Origin: Heliocidaris erythrogramma
Taxonomy: Eukaryota; Echinodermata; Echinoidea; Camarodonta; Echinometridae
NCBI GenBank assembly: GCA_025617745.1
Contig: CM046871.1
Coordinates: 35,024,294-35,088,293 of the forward strand
DNA: 64,000 bases
Direction of reading: 5' to 3'
Made by a program: the position numbers and the translations under genes
Shown here: piece after piece, positions 45,755 to 56,851 of the stretch
Layout: every line of letters starts with the position of its first letter
Numbering within the stretch: the first letter of the stretch is position 1
The notes under the pieces: model-generated
Told to the model about the DNA's origin: nothing
Seen by the model: only the letters and a program-made list of their open reading frames with translations
Database searches by the model: none

Positions 45755-45797
45755 AACTCCAGGGAGCTCCACGGTGGCGGTGGAGCTCCCTGGAGTT
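45755..45797. other. Perfect 18-bp GC-rich hairpin
   Basis: AACTCCAGGGAGCTCCAC (45755-45772) and its exact complement (45780-45797) flank a 7-nt loop GGTGGCG. It is strikingly GC-rich for its AT-rich setting. A donor-like GGTAAGT follows at about 45803. Confidence 0.7.
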
Positions 45798-46274
45798 AGA
45801 TTACGGTAAGTCTAGATGACAAAAATAATTTCAATTTTACCACAATACACGATGGAAATATTCACTGTAGATCGTAAAAAGCTGTATCCATATCTCGACA
45901 TCATGGACATCGACGTTCTTCTTCCGGGATCTAGGACTAGGTCGCCATTATGTGTTTACGAAGGTAGACAGACCCCGTATATAACACTTGCTCTGATTGG
46001 CCGACGGACTATTTCTGTCGATCGACCAATCAATATGAATAAATAAATTTGTAAAAAAGCAAATATGAATCGTCTATGACCAAATCCACCAAACTGCTAG
46101 AATTATCATTCCTCTTCATATGTGATTTAAAAATGTTAAAAATCCGTTCAAAACAGCGAAGTGATTGGCAGTTTTCTACCATACCCTTCTGCTCATGAAT
46201 ATTCATAATCCTCGCTCCGGCGTGAATACGAGTTCTGCAGCAGCAAAAGACTGAATGGTTTAGCTCACACACTG
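45798..46274. other. GC-richer spacer with paired CCAAT motifs
   Basis: ATTGG and CCAAT motifs lie near 45998 and 46025 with TATATAA near 45980. Short open frames on both strands match nothing I know. It could be an old promoter, but this is weak. Confidence 0.25.
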
Positions 46275-47100
46275 CAAATAAGCGTTGGCATTGTGCGTTA
46301 TGAATATTCATCTAAAGATATATCGATTTATAACAGCTACAGAGAAATATATACGTTTTATATTCAGAAAGGCTATATTAAATTGCTATTTTATGAAGAA
46401 TCGAGAAACATTTTTTTATAGATTATTTATTAACATTTTACCTTTGTATTGCAGGCGCTCTCATGCAAATCCGTTTGTTTTCAATAAAAAAATATCTGTA
46501 TTTTGATGCTGTAACCATAAATTTTGGTGATGGATGTTTAAATTAGTATATATACCAGTCTATAATTAGTATAGTTTTGTAGCAAATATGATTTCCAGAA
46601 TAAGTATGAAAATACAATTAAATACATGTTATACCCATGAACAAATAGGTGGGCGTACCAGATATCGGTCACATTACAATATAAGATGTGCACTGTTAAT
46701 CAGGATGAGCTCACGCTATAATATACAAATATATGGGTGTACCAGATATCGGTTACTGATAATGAGGATGGAGTATGACTATCATTGGCGAGCACTGGGA
46801 AGGCGGTGACAACGGTAATAAGCCGAACTCATAACCCCCCGTGAAAACGCATAATAGTGATACATTATAATTTATAAACGGCGAGCACTGGGTAGGCGGT
46901 AACAACGGTAATAAGCCGAAATCATAACCTCCCGTGGTCGTCTTTTTTAAAGTCTAAATAAGCAGAAATTAATATATTCTGAATTCCATTTTCCGTCATT
47001 TTTTATACTCTACAAAGTCTGCAAAAAGGTGATGTGAAATAGTCCATATTTCCTTGAAAGTTTGACATTACGCTTGATAATAATAGTAACAATAATTGTA
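46275..47100. repeat. Diverged third copy of the 23.1/27.7-kb repeat
   Basis: GCGTTGGCATTGTGCGTTAT, 'GATATATCGATTTAT', 'CAGAAAGGCTA' and 'TTTATACTCTACAAAGTCT' line up in order with 23090-23660 and 27690-28310, with more substitutions. Inside it a ~93-bp block (GGCGAGCACTGGG.., 46787 and 46880) is tandemly duplicated. No gene. Confidence 0.7.
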
Positions 47101-47750
47101 ATCATATTAAGTTATACGAATGTATAACTTAAATGCTTTGCAATTGACAAAAGGAGATTTTACACAGAGAAAATAATCTTTGTTCGTTGATTCTTGGTGG
47201 ACCGTCTGGTATCTCGCCAAGTATTGTTAACGTCATATCAGGTGTAAGGTGAACTTATCACATTATCTTTTTTATTTCTTCATTTTTATCGTATACTCTT
47301 ATCCGAAATATCTGCTAAAATAAAAGTTTATCATAACTATATAGTTTTGTTTATCATTTCATAAATGTCTCAGATCCATGTATTTCAAGAGTTATTACTA
47401 AGAGATGCGGTGCATTTAGAGGTTAACTAGCATTTTCTTTCATTATTACTCAAGATATTTTAGTCTGTCATCAGTAAGTCCTTAACCCTTTCATGACAAG
47501 AATTATTTAAGGGCTATTTTGGTCTTCGAATTGGCAAAATTGGTAATTTTCTTTTAATGCGACATTGTTCTAATAAGATGTAATGTCTTTGAAAACAATA
47601 TAGACCTAAATGGTTATAGGAACTTTGTCAAAAAGTTTTAAAAATTGCCAACTTTGGTAAAGCATGATAAATTATTTTGAACCTCTCAATGTGTCGCCAA
47701 TTTAAAAATTCCTGGCATCAAATGCAATATAGGCATGCAACAAAAATATA

Positions 47751-47781
<31 letters not shown>

Positions 47782-47896
47782 CATAATTTGTTGCTCTTTC
47801 TACCCATGTATCTATGATATATATTAGGGTAATGAATCAAAAGTTATTGAGCCAAACCACAAAATGTGGAGTGGTGTCGCTTCCTGAATGAGAGCT
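47101..47896. other. AT-rich spacer with (GT)n
   Basis: A GT microsatellite lies at 47753-47781. Otherwise no supported feature. Confidence 0.6.
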
Positions 47897-48041
47897 CTGG
47901 GCCCAGTCTTATAAAGTTGCGATTGATTCGAATCGATCGCAACTTACAATTAATTGCAAATGTGTACTAAAGAGATAGGAGTTGCGATTGATTTCAAGTT
48001 GCGATCGAATCAATCGAAACTCTTTGTAAGAGGGGGCCCAG
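47897..48041. mobile_element. 145-bp inverted-repeat MITE (GGGCCCAGTCTTATAAAG type)
   Basis: Ends CTGGGCCCAGTCTTATAAAG and CTTTGTAAGAGGGGGCCCAG pair imperfectly. Both subtermini carry TTGCGATTGATTCGA / TGCGATCGAATCAATCG palindromic blocks. This GGGCCC..AAAG..CGATTGAT pattern is a common short dispersed element in marine deuterostome DNA, from my general knowledge of such sequences. No coding capacity. Confidence 0.6.
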
Positions 48042-50464
48042 ATTTTCATAGGAATAGTATTAGTGAAAAGGCATGGTGCTATGAGCCTTTTACTTAGAGA
48101 AAAAATCCCATTCAACTGCGAATTGTTATTTCACATAGGCCGCGGAACCGGGTCGGGGGGGGGGGGGGGCTTCAGCTCCCCACTTTTTTAGTAGACCCGT
48201 TTCATAAAATCCCGGGAAAATGGTTCGATAATGTTCGTTATTCCAGTAGAATTAAATCGACCCCCCTCACCCCTCCACTTTCGAAAACGCTCCGCAGCCC
48301 CTGCATGAAATTTATACACTGGTCGCATGACTGACCACCGAAGCCCTTCAGCATACTCAAGGGGAACAATATATTATTCATAATTATCGTACGGCCATGC
48401 AAAATCTCGATCAGATACAATTTACCACTTTTTTTCCTTTTATTCTAAACTCTGTTTTTCATAATTGGGTTGTAATGGAAAGATAAGAGCTGGTAGTACA
48501 TGTAATTGACATCATAGCAAAGATTGTATTTTCTCTTAATCACTTTATTCTCAGGGGCGTCGCTAGAACATTTTGCCGACCAAAATGCTGCACCCTAATC
48601 CCCCCACAAATAAAAAGAAAAGATGTAGAGATTTTGATCATTCATACGGCCCATTTTCGCAAGGGGGGCTGACGCCTTTTGCCCGAATATCAACTTTTCA
48701 ATTTTAATTTTTTGCGATCGAGCGAGCGAGCGAGCAACTTCTCGTAGTGAAAATGTACAGAAGTTACATACAGAAGTTATTACCTGGGAAAATCGCTTCT
48801 CCAAATTACGTGGATATTCTGGCACCTCGCTGCCCGAAGTAGTGGTTGCCCGAATATCGGATCTTTAAAAGGCCTCGGTGGGGGGGGGGGGGGGCAGCCC
48901 ATTGCCGAAGGGGGACGCATTTTACCCGAATATTAACTTTCCAGTGTTTTGTGAGCGAGCGTTTCTATATTTCCTTTACTTTTCCTTTCCCTTTTCTTTT
49001 TTCTTCTCCTTTTTCTTTTCTTCTTTTCCTTTTCTATTTCCTCTTTCCTCCCCCTTTTCCCCCTCCTTTGTTTTGCCGACAACTCCCCCACTCCACCCCC
49101 TCTAACGACGTCGTTGATTATTCATGATTAAGAAGATTGAAATCTGAGCATAATTGTGATATTTTTTCATCATGTAATGGAAAACTGACATTTCTGTTGT
49201 GCTATTTGGAATGATAAAGCCATGAAAGCACCATGTATTTCTTGCGTAGTTTTTGATGAAATCTTTTCTATTCCTATTTTTAACCTAATGTATTTGTTCC
49301 ATTATGTTCAGTGAAAAAAAAAAACAAAGACAATATTATAAGAAATGGTTACTATCAGCACTAAAGATTGTCAATCATTTCAAATTAAGTGTAATATTGT
49401 GTTCATGATGTTATGTGGCGTATCTAGGGATAACGGCGCTCGGGGCACACAATGAAGTTACGCCCCCAACCCCCGAGTGCCTAAACTGATCAACGTTATT
49501 GTACAAGCGAGGGAGCAAAGCGACCGAGTGGCAATTTTTTAATATTTAACTCTAGAAACGCAAATTTTTGTGCATTTTACCCAGGAAATTTTGCAATTGA
49601 TCACTGCAATTGAGCGGTAGAGAAGCTCGAATTTTATATACTCACTTCTACAATCGTGAGCAAAACTAACGAAAACCCTATAGGCTTGAGAAAGAGTCGA
49701 AAAATTCAGCAAGCCTACCTGAAGTTGAGATTTCTTTCAAAAGTTGATCCTTTGCAAATACGGTTTTATACATTCTATCCTATATCTGGGGTGCAAAGAG
49801 GGCAGCAAAAAAGGGCACTTGGGGGGCACCTACAAGGGGTGAACATAAAGCGAAAAGGGACATTGTGACATTGGTATTACCCTATACAGTCTAATTAATT
49901 TAGTCATTATCAAGCATCACCTTTTTCCATTTTATTGTGGTTCTGGTCATTACTTCAGCTTCCGTAATTCAGCAGTTGTGTGTAGGCCCTAATGGTCTAA
50001 TGATTCATGTGCGAGCGAGCGAAGCGAGCGAGGAAAAAAAAATTCTCATGCTGACTGAAGTCCTTATTTACAGGATATAATGACAACAGAAAGTTCATTT
50101 TGGGGAATGTCGTATGATCTTTTAATTTGTACATTAATCCTGCCGTTTTCTTTAGGATTACGCCGATATACTTTATGCAATCTACTTGATTTCATTATAT
50201 ACTGTAAGAGCGAGCGAACGTAGCGAGCGAGTCATGGAGACATTTTTATAAAATATTGCCCTTACTTGGTGTAAATTATTGTCACATTCGAGAGAGCGGA
50301 ATGGGAAATCCTTTGCTGGGGGTTGGGGGTGGGCACTGTACCCCTTTTGCCTCCAGCTCCACTCCCTTACTCTGTAGTTGTAGTAATATGGGTACCTGTA
50401 AGGCTGCATCGATTCTTTGTAGCTAGATATGGCTCTTTTTGTAAAAAAAAACAGTTGGAAATAT
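48042..50464. other. Spacer rich in dispersed GCGAGCGAGC/poly-G repeats
   Basis: Holds G-tracts (about 48156-48169, 48880-48892), a pyrimidine tract (48975-49065), and GCGAGCGAGCG purine blocks near 48720, 48950, 50015 and 50210. Repeat-terminus-like GGCGTCGCTAGAAC and GTGGCGTATCTAGGG lie near 48552 and 49420. Open frames here are low-complexity. No gene. Confidence 0.5.
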
Positions 50465-51130
50465 AGGCAAAAGGGGGGCACTTATAAGAAGAGGAAAGGG
50501 CTCTTATCGGAGGTTGAAAAGTACACATATTAGAATGGAAAAGGGGCACCTATCAGAAGTAGAAAAGGGGCATATATTTAAAAATGAGGAGCATTTATCA
50601 GAAGGAGAAAAGGATACTTATTAGAGAAACAAGGGTGGCAATTATCCGATTTGAAAAGGGGCACTTATCAGAAGTAAAGAGGGGGCACTTATCAGAAGTA
50701 AAGAAGGGGCACTTATCAAAAGGGAAAAATGTGCGCTTATTAGAAGAGAAAGGGCCACCTGTCAGAAGTAAAAATGCACTTATCAAAGGAGAAAAGGGGC
50801 AATATTTAGATTCGAAAAGGGGCATTTATCAGAAGGAGAAAAGGATACTTATTAGGGAGATAAGGTGACAATTATCACATTTCAAAAGGGGCACTTTTCA
50901 GGAAGCGAAAAGAACACTTATAAGAGATTAGGTGGTAATTATCAGATTTGAAAAGTAGCGCTTTCCTGAAAGCGAAAAGGGTACTTATTAGAAAAATAAA
51001 CTGGCAATTATCTGATATGAAAAGGTGCACTTTTCAGTAGGAGAAGAAAGGGCACTTAGAAGGGGAAAGGGCACTTAGTAGAAAGGAAAGGGAAATAAAA
51101 AGGGCACTTTTTGGTACTTGAAAAAGTGGG
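50465..51130. repeat. Purine-rich minisatellite (AAAAGGGGCACTTATCAGAAG)n, degenerate
   Basis: Units of about 23-28 bp themed AAAGGGGCACTTATCAGAAG repeat through this region. It is the same family as 4790-5760, better preserved near 50640-50720, and ends at a C-tract (51141-51152). The open frames on both strands follow from the repeat. Confidence 0.8.
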
Positions 51131-51566
51131 GGCACTGTGCCCCCCCCCCCCCGGGCGTGCCGCCCCTGTGGGGGTGCAATATTTAGCAGGAGTCATATAA
51201 AACACATCTTTATTTTTTTCAGATTTTGAACCCTATTTTGAAATTTGAATTTGAATTTGAATTTTGAAAGCTATTTAAGAACTATATACCTTTTTTTTGC
51301 ACCCCCTCCAAATGCCACCCGGGGGCACGTGTCCCCCTTGCCCCTAGATACGCCACTGAGCGAAGCAACCGAGGGGTTGGGTTGGGTTGGGAGGGGTATC
51401 CCCCTCCCACACCAGGGACTTTTGCAAAAAAATCTGGACGGAACCCCTTGATTGAAAATAACAATGCGAGGGAAAGAATTTTCTATGCCATTTCTTACTT
51501 CCTTACTTCTAAATCATCAGATAATGAGTTTGGATAATCATTAGTTTTAAGTTAATGTGTCATAAT
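51131..51566. other. Spacer with hAT-like 'TACGCCACTGAG' terminus
   Basis: CCCCTAGATACGCCACTGAG near 51341-51360 is the complement of the dispersed CAGTGGCGTATCTAGG terminus. A GGTTGGGTTGGG run follows. No gene. Confidence 0.4.
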
Positions 51567-51630
51567 TCATGGGTGTCGACCCCCCCCCCCCACCCCCCCC
51601 CCCCCCCCCCCCCGGGGTCGACACCCATGA
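51567..51630. other. Hairpin with a poly-C loop
   Basis: CATGGGTGTCGACCCC and GGGGTCGACACCCATG are exact complements separated by a C-tract of about 30 broken by a single A. The C-tract and adjacent G/C ends allow variable pairing registers. Confidence 0.75.
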
Positions 51631-51861
51631 TGTTATGGGCATAAAAGCTTTGGCGTATCATGCATTAGCAAAAATATTAGTCCAAGCTCTGCGATAACAA
51701 CGTGTCTTGAATCTTGATTTGCCTAATACGTCTTAGTAAATGATCCATTTTTAAAAAAATCGCATATTGCATGTATTGTATAATGGGAAATACGACTTCA
51801 AGAGTGTGACTTTGCATTACCGTGATGTATATATATATATATATATATAAATATTATATAA

Positions 51862-52690
51862 TCATCAGTATGGATTTAGACATGGATATAGTACAAAACT
51901 GTCGCTTATAAACTTGATCAATCAAATTACTCAATCTACTGATGAAGGGAGCTTGACAGTAGGAGTATTTATCGATTTTGCTAAGGCCTTCGATACAATT
52001 AATCACTCTATTCTTTTCAAAAAACTGGAGCATTACGGAATTCGGGGAATATTGTTAGAGTGGTTTAAGAATTACTTAACAAACAGACAACAATTTGTAA
52101 CTTACGACTGTGTGAAATCTGATTATAAATCTATTTCATACGGCGTCCTCCAGGGCTCGGTGTTGTTTCTTGTCTATATTTAATGACCTACCAAATTCAT
52201 AAAATTATTTCAATTTTCGATTATTTGCCGATGATTCTAATCTATTTCATACATTTAAGCATGATGAAGGTAATATTGATTTATCAGAAGTTAACCGTAA
52301 CCTGAAAGCTGTTACAGATTGGTGCAACTCAAACAAACTTACAATAAATACTCTAAAAGTAATAGATATTTTCAAAGAATATCGCTATGTGACTGGTATT
52401 TTTATGCATGATATAATGTATAACCGTCTGCCTCATACTTTATCTGATTATTTTTCAGTACTAGATCACCCTTATCATACAAGAAACATAGAGAAATCTA
52501 ATTTGAATTTTTCAATCAGTAATGCGAATCTGGGTAAACAATCGATTTCATATTCAGGACCTGTTATATGGAATAATTTGCCAAAAGAATTAAGGAATAT
52601 AACCGGTCGCAGAAGTTTTGGACGGGCATTACAAGAATACTTAATTGGAGAATACCAACTTGAAAATCAATTTTAGAATGTTCATGAAGA
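51862..52690 (+). mobile_element. CR1/L2-type LINE remnant, plus strand
   Basis: Starts abruptly after an AT microsatellite (51826-51849) with HQYGFRHGYSTKLSLIN. It continues through VGVFIDFAKAFDTINHSILF (first catalytic Asp) and YLTNRQQFV to GVLQGSV. After frame damage a FADDSN block is visible near 52225. The C-terminal block is at 52389-52676: ISYSGPVIWNNLPKELRNIT and FGRALQEYLI with a stop at 52674. Part of the region between RT and C-terminus is deleted. The 3' UTR likely extends to the ATTTT repeats near 52975. Confidence 0.75.
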
Positions 52691-52974
52691 TGATTATCAT
52701 TCATTTTATTTATTTTAAGCTCACTTGATATTCGTTATTATTGTTGTTATTATTGTTGTTGTACTGTTATTACTACTTTTATTGATTGCAAATAATGTAT
52801 ATGTGTTATTTTAAAAAAAAGAAGATATATGAGATGTACATTTTCAATTAATTTGCTAACTATTAATTTATGTAATCAATTTTACGGGGCTAACCTCGAT
52901 TAGCATATGCTATTTGTTAGCTCCCTTTACCAAGACGTTATTGTGATTTTTACCAAGATGTATGTATCATTGTG
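52691..52974 (+). mobile_element. Probable 3' UTR of the plus-strand LINE
   Basis: A TTGTTATTATTG run is followed by an inverted pair GGGGCTAACC../..TTAGCTCCC around 52888-52925, a stem of the kind often seen near LINE 3' ends. An ATTTT repeat (52976-52997) marks a LINE tail, possibly shared with the neighbour on the opposite strand. Confidence 0.45.
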
Positions 52975-54236
52975 ATTTTATTTTATTTTATTTTATTCGT
53001 CGGGTATATTGCAATACAAACATAACCAGGTACCATGACAGGATAGCCCATGAAAGCCGAACTGGCTTATTTCCAATGGGGTCCTTATACCTAAATAACT
53101 GATTAAAAAATACACTAAGAAAACACATTAGTACGGCTACAAGACTATCGTACACGTACGACAGGTAATAAGAATGTACTAAAGTAGCAAAATAAAACAT
53201 AACATTTTTATAAAGTAGGCGAAGATTACATAAATGTGAAAACAAGACTTACTCAACGGAAAAAACTATATACAGAAAATCATAATGAAACTATCGATAA
53301 TAAACGTTGGTTACATAAGTCATATAATATAGGAAAAAACCATCTGAGCTACAAAAAGGAGAGGAGAAATATAGTTATGGAGTAGACACATTTTTCAGAT
53401 GATGCTTCAACACCCTTTTAAAATGTAAAAAATTCTTAACTGACATGATTTGGGAGGGAATTCCAGAAAAGAATACCGTTAAAATAAAAGGAATTTCCAA
53501 TTTTACCTTTCCGCTTAGGCACTACGAAATTAAATTAACTATTTCTAGTGTCATGCCCATGAACACTTGAAGAGCGAGTAAAATTATTTGAAATATAGTG
53601 ATCTGCATTAGAGTAAAAAATCTTATGTACATGGTGAATTAAAAGTTGTTGTGATCTAAGGTTTACATGAAGAAGACCAGCTGTTTCAAGTTCACTCTTC
53701 CCAATGTGTGTTCTTGGTGGTAAGTGATTGATAAACCTTACAATCTTATTTTGAATTATTTTTAACTTGTTTTGATCCACCTTGCCTAGACTGCAGTACC
53801 ATGCCGCATTAGCATAATCAAATAAACATTGTATTAAGGAAAAACTTAAAATGCGTCTTGATTTTAAGTTCATGCAATTTTGATAACGATACAAGAATTT
53901 TAGACGAGCATTAGCTTTTTTGACAATACTGTCAACCAAACTTGAGCAAGAAAGATCACTAGCTATATTTAGTCCTAAATACTTCACAGAATCCTGTCTC
54001 TTAATGAGTTGATTGTTATAACTTATATTGAAAAGGCATCAGTATACTTCAGCCTACCCCGCGAACAAAACAAAATACTTTCGGTTTTACCAATATGTAA
54101 GCTAAGCTTATTTGCTGTCATCCAATTAACACAGTTTGATAATTCTAAGCTAAGTTTTTCCCCGATCAGCTTAGGATCAGTACCAGAATATAGTAACACA
54201 CTATCATCCGCATATAAAAGTAATTTCCTGTCGTTG
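52975..54236 (-). mobile_element. Second LINE remnant, minus strand, joined to the hydrolase array
   Basis: From 54236 leftwards: VNDRKLLLYADDSVLLYSGT (catalytic Asp pair), NWMTANKLSLHIGKTESILF, then MKYLGLNIASDLSCSSLVDS, RRILSFSLIQCLFDYANAAW and a tail of WNSLP type near 53430. It ends at an A-rich (ATAAA-type) repeat near 52976. The 5' part is cut exactly where the hydrolase array begins. It belongs to a different LINE family from the plus-strand neighbour, judging by the C-terminal region. Confidence 0.75.
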
Positions 54237-54436
54237 ACGAACTGCACGACATGCTAGACATAGTGAAATATGCGGAATAAGCTTTGTCGAATATGAGCTG
54301 AATATGCGAGGTAGTATTGTCCGGTATACAGCGATGTCAAAGGTAAGTTGAGCGAGGTGGTTCGAGAGCAAGATACGACGTGATATCTCATTCAAAATGT
54401 CTAAAAGAAGACTGAATTTCGAAGTGAAATGTGCGG

Positions 54437-54604
54437 TATTTATAGAACAACCCCACCACCGAATTCATGATTAACAACGAGCCGATATGACTGGCCCAGA
54501 CTTTGCACCAATGAGAAAGCTCTTTCCCGAGACAAAAAGAATACCAATTAACTTTCTATAGCTAGCCCGGAATGTCGGGGGCGGGGGTGTGCAAGTTACG
54601 TAAC
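54437..54604 (-). promoter_or_regulatory. Promoter region of the truncated first unit
   Basis: TATAAATA (54444-54437) and GTTACGTAAC (54595-54604) are present, but the gene is cut after a handful of codons at 54236. Any transcript from here would run into the antisense-free LINE remnant, which is in the same orientation. Confidence 0.6.
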
Positions 54605-55887
54605 AATGCCCTTACTAAATACAACATTATAGAGCACAATAGAAGTTTTATTTTGTTCATCACACCCCCATTAAATGTAGGCCTTTACTAAGCGATTGAA
54701 CTAATGGTCGAGGATACGTACATGATGTAACCCTGAAATGGCTTTTAGGATTATGTCATCATATATTGCATTCTCAATCATTTGCCTTCATATTTTAAAA
54801 CCCTGCCTGTTTCAAATCATATTTTGAAAACAGCACAAAGTATTGATGTGATTTTAATACAATCGTAAATACTTGCAAGCGATTATCTCAGGTCAAGTAG
54901 TGTGTTAATAAAAAATATATTAAATGAACAATCCTGACAATACATCTGTGTGTCTTTTTTGACGTATAAAACAAGTATATCATTATTAACAGTTGACCGT
55001 ACCTTATTGTTTATTTCTATCTATTCAGTTATTTATATATATTCATGCAATTATATCCGTTTATCCATCAACGTATTCAACTTAATTCATTTACTCATTT
55101 ATTCATATCTTTATTCATGTATTTATTAATTCCTTGATTAGATCATTGCTACATTTGTTTTAAACATTAACTTATTCGTCTGATAAATTTATTATTCACA
55201 TCTTAATTCATTTATTATCTCATTTATTTAATCATTTAGGATTTTTTTACACTTTGCTTATAATAAAATCGATTCAATACCAGAGTGGACTGGGCCCCTG
55301 TATTCAGTATTTCAAAATTCCCGCTTTTCGAGCTCCCTCCCTTATAATTTTTTAATTCTCTATGATGCTTCACTATTCGACCATAATAAACAGTACCCCG
55401 AAATATATTCTCTCTTAAAATTCATGAAAATCACTCAATCCCTCAATAATAGGCCTCCTAATTAAAGAAAAACACAACCTGAAGTTTGCATTAAATCGTA
55501 TAGGGTGCTCCTTTAGTGCACAAAAACTCAATATTCAACGAACAATATAATATCGCCAAAATTAGGCAAATTATTTTTCACAACATGGATTAAGGTCCTG
55601 ATTGGATATAACTGTATTCATTTGACCAATTAAATGTTGCAAGATTGGTATGAATGCACATTCCAATTTATTAGGACATTTGGAAAATTATTAAAATAAT
55701 TTGTGGTCCTACCGAAAATTCATGCACAAATGAATTACCCATCGGACCCTAGTATATGGGAATGTGCATTTTGTTTGTGGTATCAAAGCACATCAAATGC
55801 TACAAAATAAATAGCCAACAGCGACAAGCTGAAATGTGGCAGAACTTTTAATTAATTAAAAATATCAAGACTAAAACCAAATAGACC

Positions 55888-56508
55888 TCAATCCATCTTA
55901 TAAGCTTTCATGACAGCGCCACGGATGCTACGGTAGTACCTCAACATACCAGCTTCATTGAAGTGAAAACCGTCAGGCGAGAAAAGTTTGGTATGATTGA
56001 GCGCAAAAGAACGATGGCGCCAAAAATGCACGTTTGGCAAACCCTCAAGAAATTTAGCGAGCAGGCGGTTGGTGTCTTGTACGTTGGCGTTGAAGTTCGG
56101 CTTCCAATTCGGTACAAACAAACGCGGGATAATACTGCAAACGAGGACATGACGCACTCCGGGTATGCGCGCAATACGAAGCGCAAGATCGACAATAGAA
56201 AGCACTGTGGATTCGGTAGTCGCGCGCCCGTCACACAGGTCGTTAGACCCGAGATCGAGGACCACGGCGTCTGGAGAGAGATCCCAGACGAGATCGATCT
56301 GCGATGACACGGAGAAGACGCTGCCTGGTTGCTTATGGCCGACATCGTGCATGAAAGTAAGAACGGAAGATTTCTCGAGAGCAAGGTTATCCCGCGCGGC
56401 ATCGCGAGCGACGTACTGATTGAGACGGCTGATGTAACTGTGACCGAGTACGAGAACAACGGGAGGTTCTCGATCGGACTCGGACGAACTGCACGACATG
56501 CTAGACAT
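55888..56508 (-). CDS. SGNH/GDSL-type hydrolase, gene 1 of the array
   Basis: 206 residues, complete. After a Ser-rich N-terminus (1-14) comes VVLVLGHSYISRL, with Ser24 as the likely nucleophile in the block-I position (GHS instead of GDS). Then a possible block-II Gly57, VVLDLGSNDLC with block-III Asn89, and DGFHFN near the end with Asp179 and His182 as the block-V pair. All four SGNH positions are therefore present. There is no signal peptide or membrane segment, so it is probably cytosolic. Such enzymes hydrolyse esters or related acyl bonds; the substrate here is unknown. Related stand-alone domains are known as accessory ORFs of tyrosine-recombinase retroelements (Ngaro/DIRS group) and in some LINE ORF1s, but no such partner lies in this unit. 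AATAAA sits 216 nt past the stop (55667-55672). The start is the first Met of the frame that leaves the motif intact; Met4 is an alternative. Confidence 0.88.
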   Translation of the reverse strand: MSSMSCSSSESDREPPVVLVLGHSYISRLNQYVARDAARDNLALEKSSVLTFMHDVGHKQPGSVFSVSSQIDLVWDLSPDAVVLDLGSNDLCDGRATTESTVLSIVDLALRIARIPGVRHVLVCSIIPRLFVPNWKPNFNANVQDTNRLLAKFLEGLPNVHFWRHRSFALNHTKLFSPDGFHFNEAGMLRYYRSIRGAVMKAYKMD

Positions 56509-56683
56509 AGTGAAATATGCGGAATAAGCTTTGTCGAATATGAGCTGAATATGCGAGGTAGTATTGTCCGGTATACAGCGATGTCAAAGGTAAGTTGAGC
56601 GAGGTGGTTCGAGAGCAAGATACGACGTGATATCTCATTCAAAATGTCTAAAAGAAGACTGAATTTCGAAGAGAAATGTGCGG

Positions 56684-56851
56684 TATTTATAGAACAACCC
56701 CACCACCGAATTCATGATTAACAACGAGCCGATATGACTGGCCCAGACTTTGCACCAATGAGAAAGCTCTTTCCCGAGACAAAAAGAATACCAATTAACT
56801 TTCTATAGCTAGCCCGGAATGTCGGGGGCGGGGGTGTGCAAGTTACGTAAC
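56684..56851 (-). promoter_or_regulatory. Promoter-like region of hydrolase gene 1
   Basis: TATAAATA at 56691-56684 is followed about 25-30 nt downstream by AATTCAGTC, a plausible initiator, leaving a ~150-nt leader. Inverted CCAAT boxes lie at 56754 and 56791. The palindrome GTTACGTAAC (56842-56851) fits a bZIP site of the PAR/C-EBP/CRE-like class. A conserved GGGCTAGCTATAGAAAGTTA lies between. The same set stands before every gene in the array. Confidence 0.6.
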
